A stretch of 6,365 nt of DNA from Clostridium sp. UBA4108. GTDB lineage: Bacteria > Bacillota > Clostridia > Clostridiales > Clostridiaceae. Each line of letters opens with the position of its first letter. The stretch's first letter is position 1. Under the pieces are notes generated by a model. That model made no database searches, was not told the origin of the DNA, and was given only the letters and a program-made list of their open reading frames with translations. The position numbers and the translations under genes are program-made. The stretch is from contig DFXM01000006.1 of assembly GCA_002381695.1 (NCBI GenBank), positions 84,668-91,032 on the forward strand, read 5' to 3'. This document shows, piece after piece, positions 1 to 6,278 of this stretch.

Positions 1-50
1 AGCTTTTTGCTTGAATATAGTCCTAGTAAATCAAGGCTTCGAAACGGTTG
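1..50. repeat. Diverged copy of the 3' flank of the small membrane protein gene
   Basis: Bases 9-36 match 1252-1279 on the same strand at 23 of 28 positions, and the match extends loosely from base 1 (matching 1245) to about base 50 with one gap. At 1245-1290 this stretch is the last codons and 3' flank of a - strand small gene. Here the aligned position also gives a - strand CCT TGA (Pro-stop), corresponding to CCT TAA there. The coding body that should follow is absent, and from about base 53 the sequence becomes the inverted repeat. I infer a duplicated or remnant gene tail. A short dispersed repeat is the alternative. Confidence 0.5.
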
Positions 51-52
51 AG

Positions 53-138
53 CGGCAATAATATGAAGTTCTAATTAATCTAATTTTATATTTAAGACTA
101 TTTATATAATGTAGTTTCATTATTAAAATCTATATATT
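53..138. repeat. Left arm of a diverged inverted repeat shared with the right window edge
   Basis: This segment matches the reverse complement of 6279-6365. Two blocks are exact: 17 nt at 55-71 (GCAATAATATGAAGTTC, copy at 6347-6363) and 16 nt at 109-124 (ATGTAGTTTCATTATT, copy at 6293-6308). The spacing between blocks is nearly the same, 37 nt here and 38 nt there. The middle is looser and the last 14 bases match at 10 positions. A -10-like TATAAT (105-110) sits at the position of TATCAT in the right copy. Each arm lies upstream of an inward-facing transcription unit, so it may be a common promoter/operator module or a rearrangement relic. Confidence 0.75.
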
Positions 139-140
139 TA

Positions 141-169
141 TTGAGAATTTCTATAATAAGTGATAGACT
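141..169 (+). promoter_or_regulatory. Probable promoter of the riboswitch-controlled gene
   Basis: TTGAGA (141-146) resembles a -35 box with one mismatch to TTGACA. It is followed after 17 nt by TAGACT (164-169). The -10 is preceded by TG at 161-162, giving the extended TGnTAGACT form used by the vegetative sigma factor in Firmicutes. Transcription would start near 176, shortly before the first aptamer helix at 191. A second -10-like TATAAT lies at 105-110 without a convincing -35. Confidence 0.55.
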
Positions 170-190
170 ATTATTAATTAAATATTTATA

Positions 191-281
191 GTTCTCTAGG
201 GTTCCGTAATAGAAATATTAGCTGGTCCGAGGGAGAACGCACAATTTCATTTGTGTACACGGTGGGATAAAAGCCTAGGAG
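191..281 (+). promoter_or_regulatory. ykkC-family riboswitch aptamer, guanidine-I type
   Basis: All conserved boxes of the ykkC RNA are present in order: CTAGGGTTCCG (196-206), CTGGTCCGAG (222-231), ACACGG (257-262) and GGGATAAAAGCCTAGGAG (264-281). The helices are visible: P1 GTTCTC/GAGAAC (191-196 with 233-238), a TAATA/TATTA hairpin closed by a GAAA tetraloop (207-220), and CACAA/TTGTG (240-244 with 251-255). Subtype 1 of this family senses guanidinium and usually turns on guanidine exporters or degradation genes. Subtype 2 variants sense ppGpp, PRPP or nucleoside diphosphates. The boxes read like subtype 1, but I cannot exclude a variant by eye. The 3' strand overlaps the terminator, giving an ON-switch layout. 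Confidence 0.9.
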
Positions 282-313
282 TTAATTTATTAACTCCTAG
301 GCTTTATTTTTTT
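270..313 (+). terminator. Riboswitch expression platform: intrinsic terminator
   Basis: A perfect 16-bp stem pairs AAAGCCTAGGAGTTAA (270-285) with its complement (290-305) around a 4-nt loop, followed by A and seven Ts (307-313). Its left arm uses the same bases (270-281) that complete the riboswitch aptamer, so the two folds exclude each other. Ligand-bound aptamer should allow read-through, and free RNA should terminate. The ribosome binding site of the next gene begins 7 nt after the T tract. Confidence 0.93.
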
Positions 314-334
314 ATTAAGAGGAGGATTTTATTA

Positions 335-1060
335 ATGTTCAGTTTACTAATTCCAACAATTTTAACCAGTACTGCAGATAGCTTAAACCCTTTTGCCATA
401 ACTCAACAATTTGTTTTGCAAGGGATGGTTAAAAAGTCAAAACACATATTATATTTTACTTTAACTACAGGCATAGTAAATTTTATAGGAGGGTTTCTAG
501 CCTACTATGGTTTGGTAGCCATCATTGAGAAATTTATGGCTTCCATTATGAATAAATATGGACAAAGTATTTATATTCTTGAATTCATACTAGGAATAGG
601 TTTTCTTATGGGAGTCTTTTATTTTCTACAAAACAAGAAGATAGAATCTATTCATAAACAAGTTGAATTACTAAATCCTAACAATGCTCAGAATAATGAT
701 GAAAGACAAGTAGCTTCAAAAATTAAATCAGTGACGCCTATATCGTTAATTGCTTTAGGTACAATTGCAACAATTTCAGAATTAACTACAGCATTACCTT
801 ATTTTGCATTTTTAGCTATTTTACTTAATCATAGTCTCTCTTTCATAGAAGTGTTTTTTATATTAGTAGTTTATAATTTCATCTACACTTCTCCTTTGAT
901 AGCCTTATATATTTTATACATTAAAAAACAACAAAGATTCGATAGTATATATACTTTTTTTAAAAAGCAAATAACAAAATGGTCATTAATTATTGCTCCA
1001 ACAGTTATGGGGTTAATTGGTGGATTTCTAATATTTCATTCAATGACTTTACTAATATAA
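335..1060 (+). CDS. Six-helix membrane protein, LysE/GAP(Sap)-like transporter, under riboswitch control
   Basis: The product is 241 residues and very hydrophobic. Predicted helices lie near residues 2-30, 38-64, 79-98, 134-164, 168-196 and 217-241, with a polar loop at about 99-132. Helix 1 carries DSLNP (15-19) and helix 4 carries ELTTALPY (149-156). A DxLNP-like motif in the first half and an E..TALPYFA-like motif in the second recall the LysE-superfamily/GAP (Sap) membrane proteins; this is recognition by eye, not a database hit. The start is ATG 335, with AGGAGG at 320-325 and a 9-nt gap. Reading further upstream in frame runs through the terminator and aptamer, so a longer start is wrong. 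The riboswitch implies a link to guanidine export or tolerance, although the known exporters are small SMR proteins. Substrate and direction are unproven. Confidence 0.88.
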   Translation: MFSLLIPTILTSTADSLNPFAITQQFVLQGMVKKSKHILYFTLTTGIVNFIGGFLAYYGLVAIIEKFMASIMNKYGQSIYILEFILGIGFLMGVFYFLQNKKIESIHKQVELLNPNNAQNNDERQVASKIKSVTPISLIALGTIATISELTTALPYFAFLAILLNHSLSFIEVFFILVVYNFIYTSPLIALYILYIKKQQRFDSIYTFFKKQITKWSLIIAPTVMGLIGGFLIFHSMTLLI

Positions 1061-1091
1061 TAGATACAGATAATATTTATGGTTTAAAATA

Positions 1092-1142
1092 AATATGCTC
1101 CCTAGATAGCGTTATGTTCTTCTAGGAAGCATATTACTTTTT
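1092..1142 (+). terminator. Intrinsic terminator after the membrane protein gene
   Basis: AATATGCT (1092-1099) pairs with AGCATATT (1128-1135), then a C/A mismatch, then CCTAGA (1101-1106) with TCTAGG (1121-1126), leaving a 14-nt loop. ACTTTTT follows on the + strand. The stem lies 31 nt after the stop codon at 1060. The other strand is also T-rich after the stem, so it may act both ways. Confidence 0.75.
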
Positions 1143-1194
1143 ATTACTTTAAATGAAATTTTAAGGAATCTCAGATTTACTTAGACTATATGAA

Positions 1195-1251
1195 AAAAGC
1201 TAAAAAACAACAACTTGTTTAAGCATAAAAAGTTGTTGTCTTTTAGCTTTT
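1195..1251 (-). terminator. Long hairpin terminator between convergent genes
   Basis: ACAACAACTT (1207-1216) pairs with AAGTTGTTGT (1230-1239). Beyond one A/C mismatch, 1195-1205 pairs with 1241-1251, giving 21 base pairs in all around a 13-nt loop. Read on the - strand, the inner stem is followed directly by a T run, as expected for termination of the small gene ending at 1274. Read on the + strand it could serve as a second stop for the membrane protein transcript. Confidence 0.8.
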
Positions 1252-1273
1252 GTTTGAATATGTTCTTAGTAAA

Positions 1274-1459
1274 TTAAGGTATCAAAGCAGCTGATACCCA
1301 GCCATCTATGAATCCTCCAATAAACTGTGGAACTATATAAATTGAACATAATATAATTAAGGCTGTTCCCACATATTTAAATCTTTTATCATGTTTTTTA
1401 GTTCCCATTGCAATAGCCATAATTCCTAAGACCATTCCTAGTAGAATAATAATATCCAT
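1274..1459 (-). CDS. Small membrane protein with two predicted helices, unknown function
   Basis: The product is 61 residues if translation begins at ATG 1459. Two hydrophobic stretches (about 2-19 and 30-53) flank a basic turn, KKHDKRFK (21-28), so a hairpin with the turn on the cytoplasmic side is likely. AAGGAGG lies at 1471-1477, 11 nt before the ATG. An in-frame GTG at 1471 would add four residues but overlaps the ribosome binding site itself, so I reject it. I do not recognise a family. The gene has its own promoter, a leader and a terminator, so it is monocistronic. It sits beside a peptide-type ABC exporter operon, which makes an accessory, immunity or secreted-peptide role conceivable, but nothing in the sequence proves it. 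There is no cleavable signal peptide or double-glycine leader. Confidence 0.75.
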   Translation of the reverse strand: MDIIILLGMVLGIMAIAMGTKKHDKRFKYVGTALIILCSIYIVPQFIGGFIDGWVSAALIP

Positions 1460-1552
1460 AATATTATCCACCTCCTTATAATATCTAATGTACTTGCTTG
1501 TACACCGACTGATTTTATACTAATCCCTTTATAAACTGTAGCCGATTTGGTT

Positions 1553-1583
1553 ATACATAGTAATTTTTCAAATTACTACGTAT
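1553..1583 (-). promoter_or_regulatory. Hairpin/palindrome at the start of the small gene's leader
   Basis: TAGTAATTT (1558-1566) and AAATTACTA (1570-1578) are perfect inverted repeats around a 3-nt loop. Beyond a single mismatch, ATAC (1553-1556) pairs with GTAT (1580-1583). The element lies just downstream of the predicted transcription start. It could be an operator at +1 or a 5' stabilising RNA hairpin. The rest of the leader (1472-1552) holds only a short TGTAC-N6-GTACA palindrome (1489-1504), and I recognise no riboswitch there. Confidence 0.45.
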
Positions 1584-1591
1584 TTATATAT

Positions 1592-1600
1592 ATTATAACA
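1592..1600 (-). promoter_or_regulatory. Extended -10 promoter of the small membrane protein gene
   Basis: On the - strand this reads TGTTATAAT, a perfect TATAAT -10 (1592-1597) with the TG extension. No good -35 lies 16-18 nt upstream (AATAAA at 17 nt), which extended -10 promoters can tolerate. Transcription would begin near 1585, giving a leader of about 125 nt before ATG 1459. Confidence 0.5.
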
Positions 1601-1665
1601 CATTCTCTGTATATTTTATTTGTTTTGACAATTTATAGGCAATTATATACTAGTAAAGTCTTTAG

Positions 1666-1716
1666 ATACCTAACACTTAAATTTAAATTAATATCTTGAA
1701 ATATTAATCTAGGTAT
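1666..1716 (-). terminator. Weak AT-rich inverted repeat at the end of the ABC operon
   Basis: ATACCTA (1666-1672) pairs with TAGGTAT (1710-1716), enclosing ATTAATAT (1687-1694) and ATATTAAT (1701-1708). The inner stem includes the stop codon of the DUF2785 gene. There is no clean T run, so termination here is only a guess. It is the best hairpin between this gene and the small gene's promoter. Confidence 0.25.
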
Positions 1717-2549
1717 AAGTTTAGTTTTCTTTCTAATTTAAGTATAGTTTTTGAAATTTCTTCATTGTTTTCAAGATGCAACATTCTAAAATAAAGGCTA
1801 CGTATAAGATTTTTCACATTTGTTCTAGCCTTGAATCTAGTAGGTCTATCCGTAATTTCAAGAACTTTACCAAACCCTTCAATCCAATTACAGATATATT
1901 CATCGCTTAATAACTTGTCCACTATAATATCATAATAGATTATAGTAATTAACCGTTCATCTTCTTCAGCACTAAAAAACTCTTTTCCTTCACATAATCT
2001 ATTTTCTATAGCAAATAAAACTTCTTTACAGATATCTTCAGTAATTCCTTCACAGTTTACTAATATGTGTATTCCATCTGCTGCATGTGCTAAAGCATGT
2101 ATCCAGCCTTTTTTGCTATCATATCCACGTAAATCTTTTTCTTCATTAAAATATCTAATTAAACAATCTTTTGTCTTTATTATCATATCTTCATCTAAGA
2201 AATTTCTATCTAAATGTACACATAGAATTGGATTTACTAGAAGTATTGAAAAACTTCTTCTTAATACTGAATCATCATTCTCATATCCAATATTATAAAA
2301 AGCAAAATCCTCACTTAATATTCTATTTAATAGACTAATTAGTTCTTCATTAGTAAAATATTCTTTTTCTTCAATCCAATTAACAAAGGTAGTATATATT
2401 AGATCATCCCTTAATTTTGGATCAGTATCACCAATATATTTAAGCATTAAGTCAAGATAATTCATTACCTTTTCATCTTCCCTAAGATTGTATTCATTAT
2501 CTTTAATTCTTTTCAAATCAATTTTTAATTGCTCTCTTTCATTATACAT
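1704..2549 (-). CDS. DUF2785-type protein, last gene of the ABC operon
   Basis: The product is 281 residues, soluble and mostly charged alpha-helical, with no signal peptide or membrane segment. The central motif DLRGY (139-143) followed by GWIHALAHAADG (148-159) is what I recognise as the DUF2785 hallmark. The His residues (151, 155) and Asp158 are candidates for a functional site, but the family has no established activity that I know of. ATG 2549 is chosen because AAAGGGGAAG lies at 2556-2565. The first in-frame ATG (2633) would add 28 residues, but its nearest purine-rich site is about 16 nt away, within the end of the preceding gene. The gene begins 96 nt after the ABC gene's stop with no terminator between, so it is probably co-transcribed and may assist the exporter or protect the cell. 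That role is inference only. Confidence 0.82.
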   Translation of the reverse strand: MYNEREQLKIDLKRIKDNEYNLREDEKVMNYLDLMLKYIGDTDPKLRDDLIYTTFVNWIEEKEYFTNEELISLLNRILSEDFAFYNIGYENDDSVLRRSFSILLVNPILCVHLDRNFLDEDMIIKTKDCLIRYFNEEKDLRGYDSKKGWIHALAHAADGIHILVNCEGITEDICKEVLFAIENRLCEGKEFFSAEEDERLITIIYYDIIVDKLLSDEYICNWIEGFGKVLEITDRPTRFKARTNVKNLIRSLYFRMLHLENNEEISKTILKLERKLNLYLD

Positions 2550-2645
2550 ATTAAACTTCCCCTTTATATTTAAATTTTCTACTATATGATTTTTTAAAAG
2601 CCCAATTATATTTTTCATTTTAAACGCTATCATTTATTTATAAAA

Positions 2646-4463
2646 CTAAACTCCTACCATATTATCTGTCCTATAATGCTGCGCCTGTGAATGCCACATA
2701 TCCCTATATATAGAACAAGTAGCTAGTAAGTACTCATGATTCCCTATTCCCACAATCTTACCTTTCTTCATGACAACAATTCTATCAGCAAATTTCACAG
2801 AGCCTAGTCTATGAGTTACTATAACTGCTGTTTTATCTTTTGCAATTTCAGCAAACCTCTCATATATTTTTGTCTCTTCTATTGGATCAATAGCTGAAGT
2901 GGGCTCATCTAATATTATTAGTTCATGCTTTCTATAAAAACCCCTAGCTATTGCTACCTTCTGCCACTGACCTCCTGATAAATCTACTCCTTCAAATTCC
3001 CTAGATAGCATGGTGTCATATCCCTTTGGAAAATCTTTAGAGTCAACCTGAATTCCAGCTTGATTTGTAGCAGTTTTCATATGCTCTTCCGATTTTAATT
3101 TATTATACATTTCACTTATAGTAATATTGTTTGATAAAGTAAGCTGATACCTCTGAAATTTTTGAAATACTCCTGAGATTCCATTAAACAAAGCCTTAGG
3201 TGGAAGATCCCTTGTGGCCTTATCATTATGAAGAACTCTGCCACTGCTTGGAAGATAAATTCCTGTAATTAACCGCATTAAAGTGGATTTACCAGATCCA
3301 TTTTCCCCTACAACTGCAATTGTCTCTCCCTTATGAATCCTTAAATTAACCTTTTCCACTGCATTATTCTCTGATAATGGATAAGAAAAACTCACCTCTT
3401 CTAAAACAATATCTCCATGAAGAGTACTATCCTCTATCTTTTCATCTCCACCTCTCTCAGGAAGATCTAAAAACCTTAAATAGTTTTGTATTTTTCCGAA
3501 GTTCTTTGCATAATATCCTAGCCTTCCGCAGACAACACCTTCCATCATGCTGAACATGCTATCAACTGAAGCGAACACTGCAGCAAAAGCTCCTATAGTA
3601 ATCTCTCTCTTCATCAAGGCATGAAACAACATCCATAAGATAACTACATATCCCATAAGAGAGATAAGCTTCATACTAAGCTCTATTAGATTTGTCTTCA
3701 CATCTGCCTTCCATTTCAATTTGTTCATCTCACTGAGAGCTTCTTTAAATAGTCTCATAAAATAAGGAGAAGCACCTAATATACGAGTTTCCTTTAGATA
3801 TTCCCTACCTGCTAAACAGTTTTCATAGTACTTTGCCTTTCTTCTAAGGGGGGCTGAATTATCTTCCAGATTTGCAAAAACTCTTACCCTTATTAACTGG
3901 CTAAATACTACAGGAAAAAATACTAAGGGTAAGGATAAGGCTAAAATTGGTTTCAATTTAAAAAGATATATACCCATGAATAAAAAATATGGCAGATAAA
4001 ATAGCATAACATCCATAATAGTATTCATAAAGTTTATAGCCAACCTTATTCCCGTATAGGATTTATTAATATGGTCTAGAACCTCTGTATTTTCAAAGGA
4101 AATTGGGTCCAATCTATCCATCTTTAAATTAACACTTCGAGAAAGCTTTCCAACAGCTCTTGGGTCATAGGTTTCACCAATGAAATTAGCAATACCACTG
4201 AAGACTTCTTCTAATATTTTTACTATGAATAAAAGTATTAATGCAAAGATTACTCCTTTTAAAGTACCTCTATTAACTGCAAGGTCTGTCACTTTATCAA
4301 AAAGTTTTTGCATACATAGAGTGGCGGCAGCAAAAGAAATTCCGTTAAGAGCAAAGAATAGGTATGTTAGTATAAATAACCCTGGTGAAACACAAGCAAC
4401 TTGTGGAAGGAGCTTTACTAGCATAGTCCATACTGATATGTTTTTTTCACTTTTATTATTCAT
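2646..4463 (-). CDS. ABC exporter half-transporter (membrane domain plus ATPase), second subunit
   Basis: The product is 605 residues, typical for an exporter half-transporter. Six predicted helices lie near 26-48, 70-92, 148-168, 172-192, 264-282 and 286-306. The ATPase domain is complete: Walker A GENGSGKST (386-394, Lys392), Q-loop Gln434, signature LSGGQWQ (495-501), Walker B ILDEP with Asp519 and catalytic Glu520, and H-loop His551. LSGGQWQ is typical of NisT/SpaT-like peptide exporters. No C39 peptidase domain is present. ATG 4463 has AAAGGAGA at 4471-4478. Twelve further in-frame codons upstream have no better site and would lie inside the neighbour. The start overlaps the stop of the upstream ABC gene by 8 nt (ATGAATAA), so translation is probably coupled and the two proteins made in equal amounts for a heterodimer. 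The exported substrate is unknown; a lantibiotic-like peptide, lipid or drug are all possible. Confidence 0.9.
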   Translation of the reverse strand: MNNKSEKNISVWTMLVKLLPQVACVSPGLFILTYLFFALNGISFAAATLCMQKLFDKVTDLAVNRGTLKGVIFALILLFIVKILEEVFSGIANFIGETYDPRAVGKLSRSVNLKMDRLDPISFENTEVLDHINKSYTGIRLAINFMNTIMDVMLFYLPYFLFMGIYLFKLKPILALSLPLVFFPVVFSQLIRVRVFANLEDNSAPLRRKAKYYENCLAGREYLKETRILGASPYFMRLFKEALSEMNKLKWKADVKTNLIELSMKLISLMGYVVILWMLFHALMKREITIGAFAAVFASVDSMFSMMEGVVCGRLGYYAKNFGKIQNYLRFLDLPERGGDEKIEDSTLHGDIVLEEVSFSYPLSENNAVEKVNLRIHKGETIAVVGENGSGKSTLMRLITGIYLPSSGRVLHNDKATRDLPPKALFNGISGVFQKFQRYQLTLSNNITISEMYNKLKSEEHMKTATNQAGIQVDSKDFPKGYDTMLSREFEGVDLSGGQWQKVAIARGFYRKHELIILDEPTSAIDPIEETKIYERFAEIAKDKTAVIVTHRLGSVKFADRIVVMKKGKIVGIGNHEYLLATCSIYRDMWHSQAQHYRTDNMVGV

Positions 4464-6261
4464 TGTACCATCTCCTTTGAGATTCGAACATTTCAGCATA
4501 AATTCCCTTTTTATTCACCAACTCTTCATGGCTACCTTTTTCTGCCACAATTCCATGATCTATTACTAATATTTCGTCTGCAATCCTAGCAGCTCCAAGT
4601 CTATGAGTTATAAGAATAGTTAATTTCTCCTTACTTGCCTTTCCAAACATTTTATATACCTTACTTTCACTTATTGGATCAATAGCAGCAGTAGGTTCAT
4701 CCAAAATACATACAGGAGCATTGCTTACCAATGTTCTCGCAATGGCAATCCTCTGCCATTGACCACCAGATAAATCCATACTATTTTCTGTAAGCTTTCC
4801 TAAATCAGTATCCATTCCTTTGGGCAGTTTTTCTACTTCTTCATTCATCTCAATAGTAGTTAGGGCAGCTTCTACTAAGATTTTCTCTTCTTCCTCACTA
4901 TAAGTAACTCCACTACTTCCTAACATAACATTATCCTTAAGAGACACATGGTATTTAGCAAAATCTTGATACACCACAGAAAAACATCCCTTTAATTGCT
5001 TTTGTGTAAGAGTTCTTAAGTTCTTTCCATTTATTAATATATCCCCTTCATAATTGTCGTATAATCCTGTAAGAAGTTTTGTAATGGTTGTTTTTCCAGC
5101 ACCATTTCTTCCCACAAAGGCATATTGCTTGTCCTTTTCTAATTTCATAGAAAGGCCATTTAGAATTTTCTCATTAGTTCCTGGATAGGTAAAATGTATA
5201 TCTTTAAGCTCTATATTTTCAAAAGGTTTATGCCTATCCCATACCTCTGGAAGTTCATCCGCTTCTTCTATCTCCTCTAAAGCTGAAAATGTAGTTAACT
5301 CCTTTAGATATAATTTGTTTTTTGTATACTCCTGCATAACCATAGCTAATTCCCAAGACATATGTTGTACTAGATTAAAAGAGGCTGTAATCAAACTCAT
5401 ATACATCCCAACAGTAATAGCCCCACTAGCTACAGGCGTTAAAAGTACCAGCGCAATGGCCATGGACAAAAATACCGTTATGATGCTTGCGGTTTTTGTT
5501 TTAATAAAAATTTTCTTCTCTACATTAAACTCAATTTTACGTGCTGTTTCATACCTTTCAAACCACATTTCATCTATGGCTTTGGCATATCCAAATAAGA
5601 CTCTTTCCTCTACATTTTCTCTTGAAGAAAGAACTTCTTTTAAATAATCTGCTCTTCTTCTATACTTTTCTGCTTCTGTAAATGCCTCGTAATTAACTAC
5701 TCCGCTCTTAAAGGATAATGATAATAGTGGTATAGCAATCATCACAATGGCGATAGCCACCCACCATACATGAGCAGCAATAAGCATTATAAGACTAGTG
5801 ATTTTCACTACATACTCTATAATATCTAATAGGTTGTCTAGTCCTTTTAGTATTCTTTCAGAAGTATCTTCTCCAACTCTGGTAATAAGTTCCCAAGTAT
5901 CGTTATTCTCTACATAGACATAAGAAAGACGATTTCGCTTTTTCACCACTGCTGGATAAAAACCTTCATTTACCTTAATATGAAGCCTTAAATTTACAAA
6001 GGATAATAACATGGAGGATGTCCAAGCAAATCCCACCAATGCTATGATTGAAAATAAGCTTATATAAATCCTATATACTTCACCATTTTGAAAAATATCC
6101 ATAGATGTGTCTATAAATGATGAGGTTGCCAGCACCATCAGACTTGGAACTAGAGCTACCAAAAGTCGTAAAATAACTATAGCTATTACCATAAAGGGGT
6201 CTATTTTAAAAGGTATTCTAACATAATCAATTACCTTATATTTTCTATTCTTAATGTTCAC
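4456..6261 (-). CDS. ABC exporter half-transporter (membrane domain plus ATPase), first subunit
   Basis: The product is 601 residues. Six predicted membrane helices lie near 22-46, 64-90, 145-163, 165-184, 257-276 and 280-300, with cytoplasmic coupling regions between them. The ATPase shows Walker A GRNGAGKTT (384-392, Lys390), Q-loop Gln432, signature LSGGQWQ (497-503), Walker B ILDEP with Asp521 and catalytic Glu522, and H-loop His553. Both subunits therefore look catalytically complete, unlike heterodimers with one degenerate site. It starts with GTG at 6261, preceded by GGAGGG (6268-6273) with a 6-nt gap; no better ATG is near. It is a diverged paralogue of the next gene and the first gene of the operon. 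The promoter region lies at the right edge of the window. No peptidase domain is fused, so any leader cleavage of a peptide substrate would need another enzyme. Confidence 0.92.
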   Translation of the reverse strand: MNIKNRKYKVIDYVRIPFKIDPFMVIAIVILRLLVALVPSLMVLATSSFIDTSMDIFQNGEVYRIYISLFSIIALVGFAWTSSMLLSFVNLRLHIKVNEGFYPAVVKKRNRLSYVYVENNDTWELITRVGEDTSERILKGLDNLLDIIEYVVKITSLIMLIAAHVWWVAIAIVMIAIPLLSLSFKSGVVNYEAFTEAEKYRRRADYLKEVLSSRENVEERVLFGYAKAIDEMWFERYETARKIEFNVEKKIFIKTKTASIITVFLSMAIALVLLTPVASGAITVGMYMSLITASFNLVQHMSWELAMVMQEYTKNKLYLKELTTFSALEEIEEADELPEVWDRHKPFENIELKDIHFTYPGTNEKILNGLSMKLEKDKQYAFVGRNGAGKTTITKLLTGLYDNYEGDILINGKNLRTLTQKQLKGCFSVVYQDFAKYHVSLKDNVMLGSSGVTYSEEEEKILVEAALTTIEMNEEVEKLPKGMDTDLGKLTENSMDLSGGQWQRIAIARTLVSNAPVCILDEPTAAIDPISESKVYKMFGKASKEKLTILITHRLGAARIADEILVIDHGIVAEKGSHEELVNKKGIYAEMFESQRRWYNE

Positions 6262-6278
6262 CTTAAACCCTCCATTTG

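Noticed and set aside
251..334. In-frame upstream extension of the membrane protein, starting at a TTG
   Set aside because: It would translate the riboswitch aptamer and terminator. ATG 335 has its own AGGAGG site and begins the hydrophobic protein.
1469..1471. GTG start for the small membrane protein
   Set aside because: The codon shares a base with the AAGGAGG ribosome binding site, so it cannot be served by it. ATG 1459 is preferred.
1472..1552. Possible riboswitch in the leader of the small gene
   Set aside because: The stems are short and AT-rich, and no conserved box of a class I know can be found.
1625..1651. TTGACA and TATACT on the + strand
   Set aside because: The spacing is only 15 nt, and it would read antisense into the end of the DUF2785 gene with no product. 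It could be a chance match in AT-rich DNA.
2065..2298. + strand open frame of 77 codons
   Set aside because: It lies inside the DUF2785 gene on the other strand, with no sensible protein features.
4180..4569. + strand open frame of 129 codons
   Set aside because: It is antisense to both ABC genes at their overlap. The residue pattern is a shadow of the coding strand.
5315..5647. + strand open frame of 110 codons with hydrophobic stretches
   Set aside because: It is antisense to the membrane domain of the first ABC gene, and the hydrophobicity is a by-product of that.
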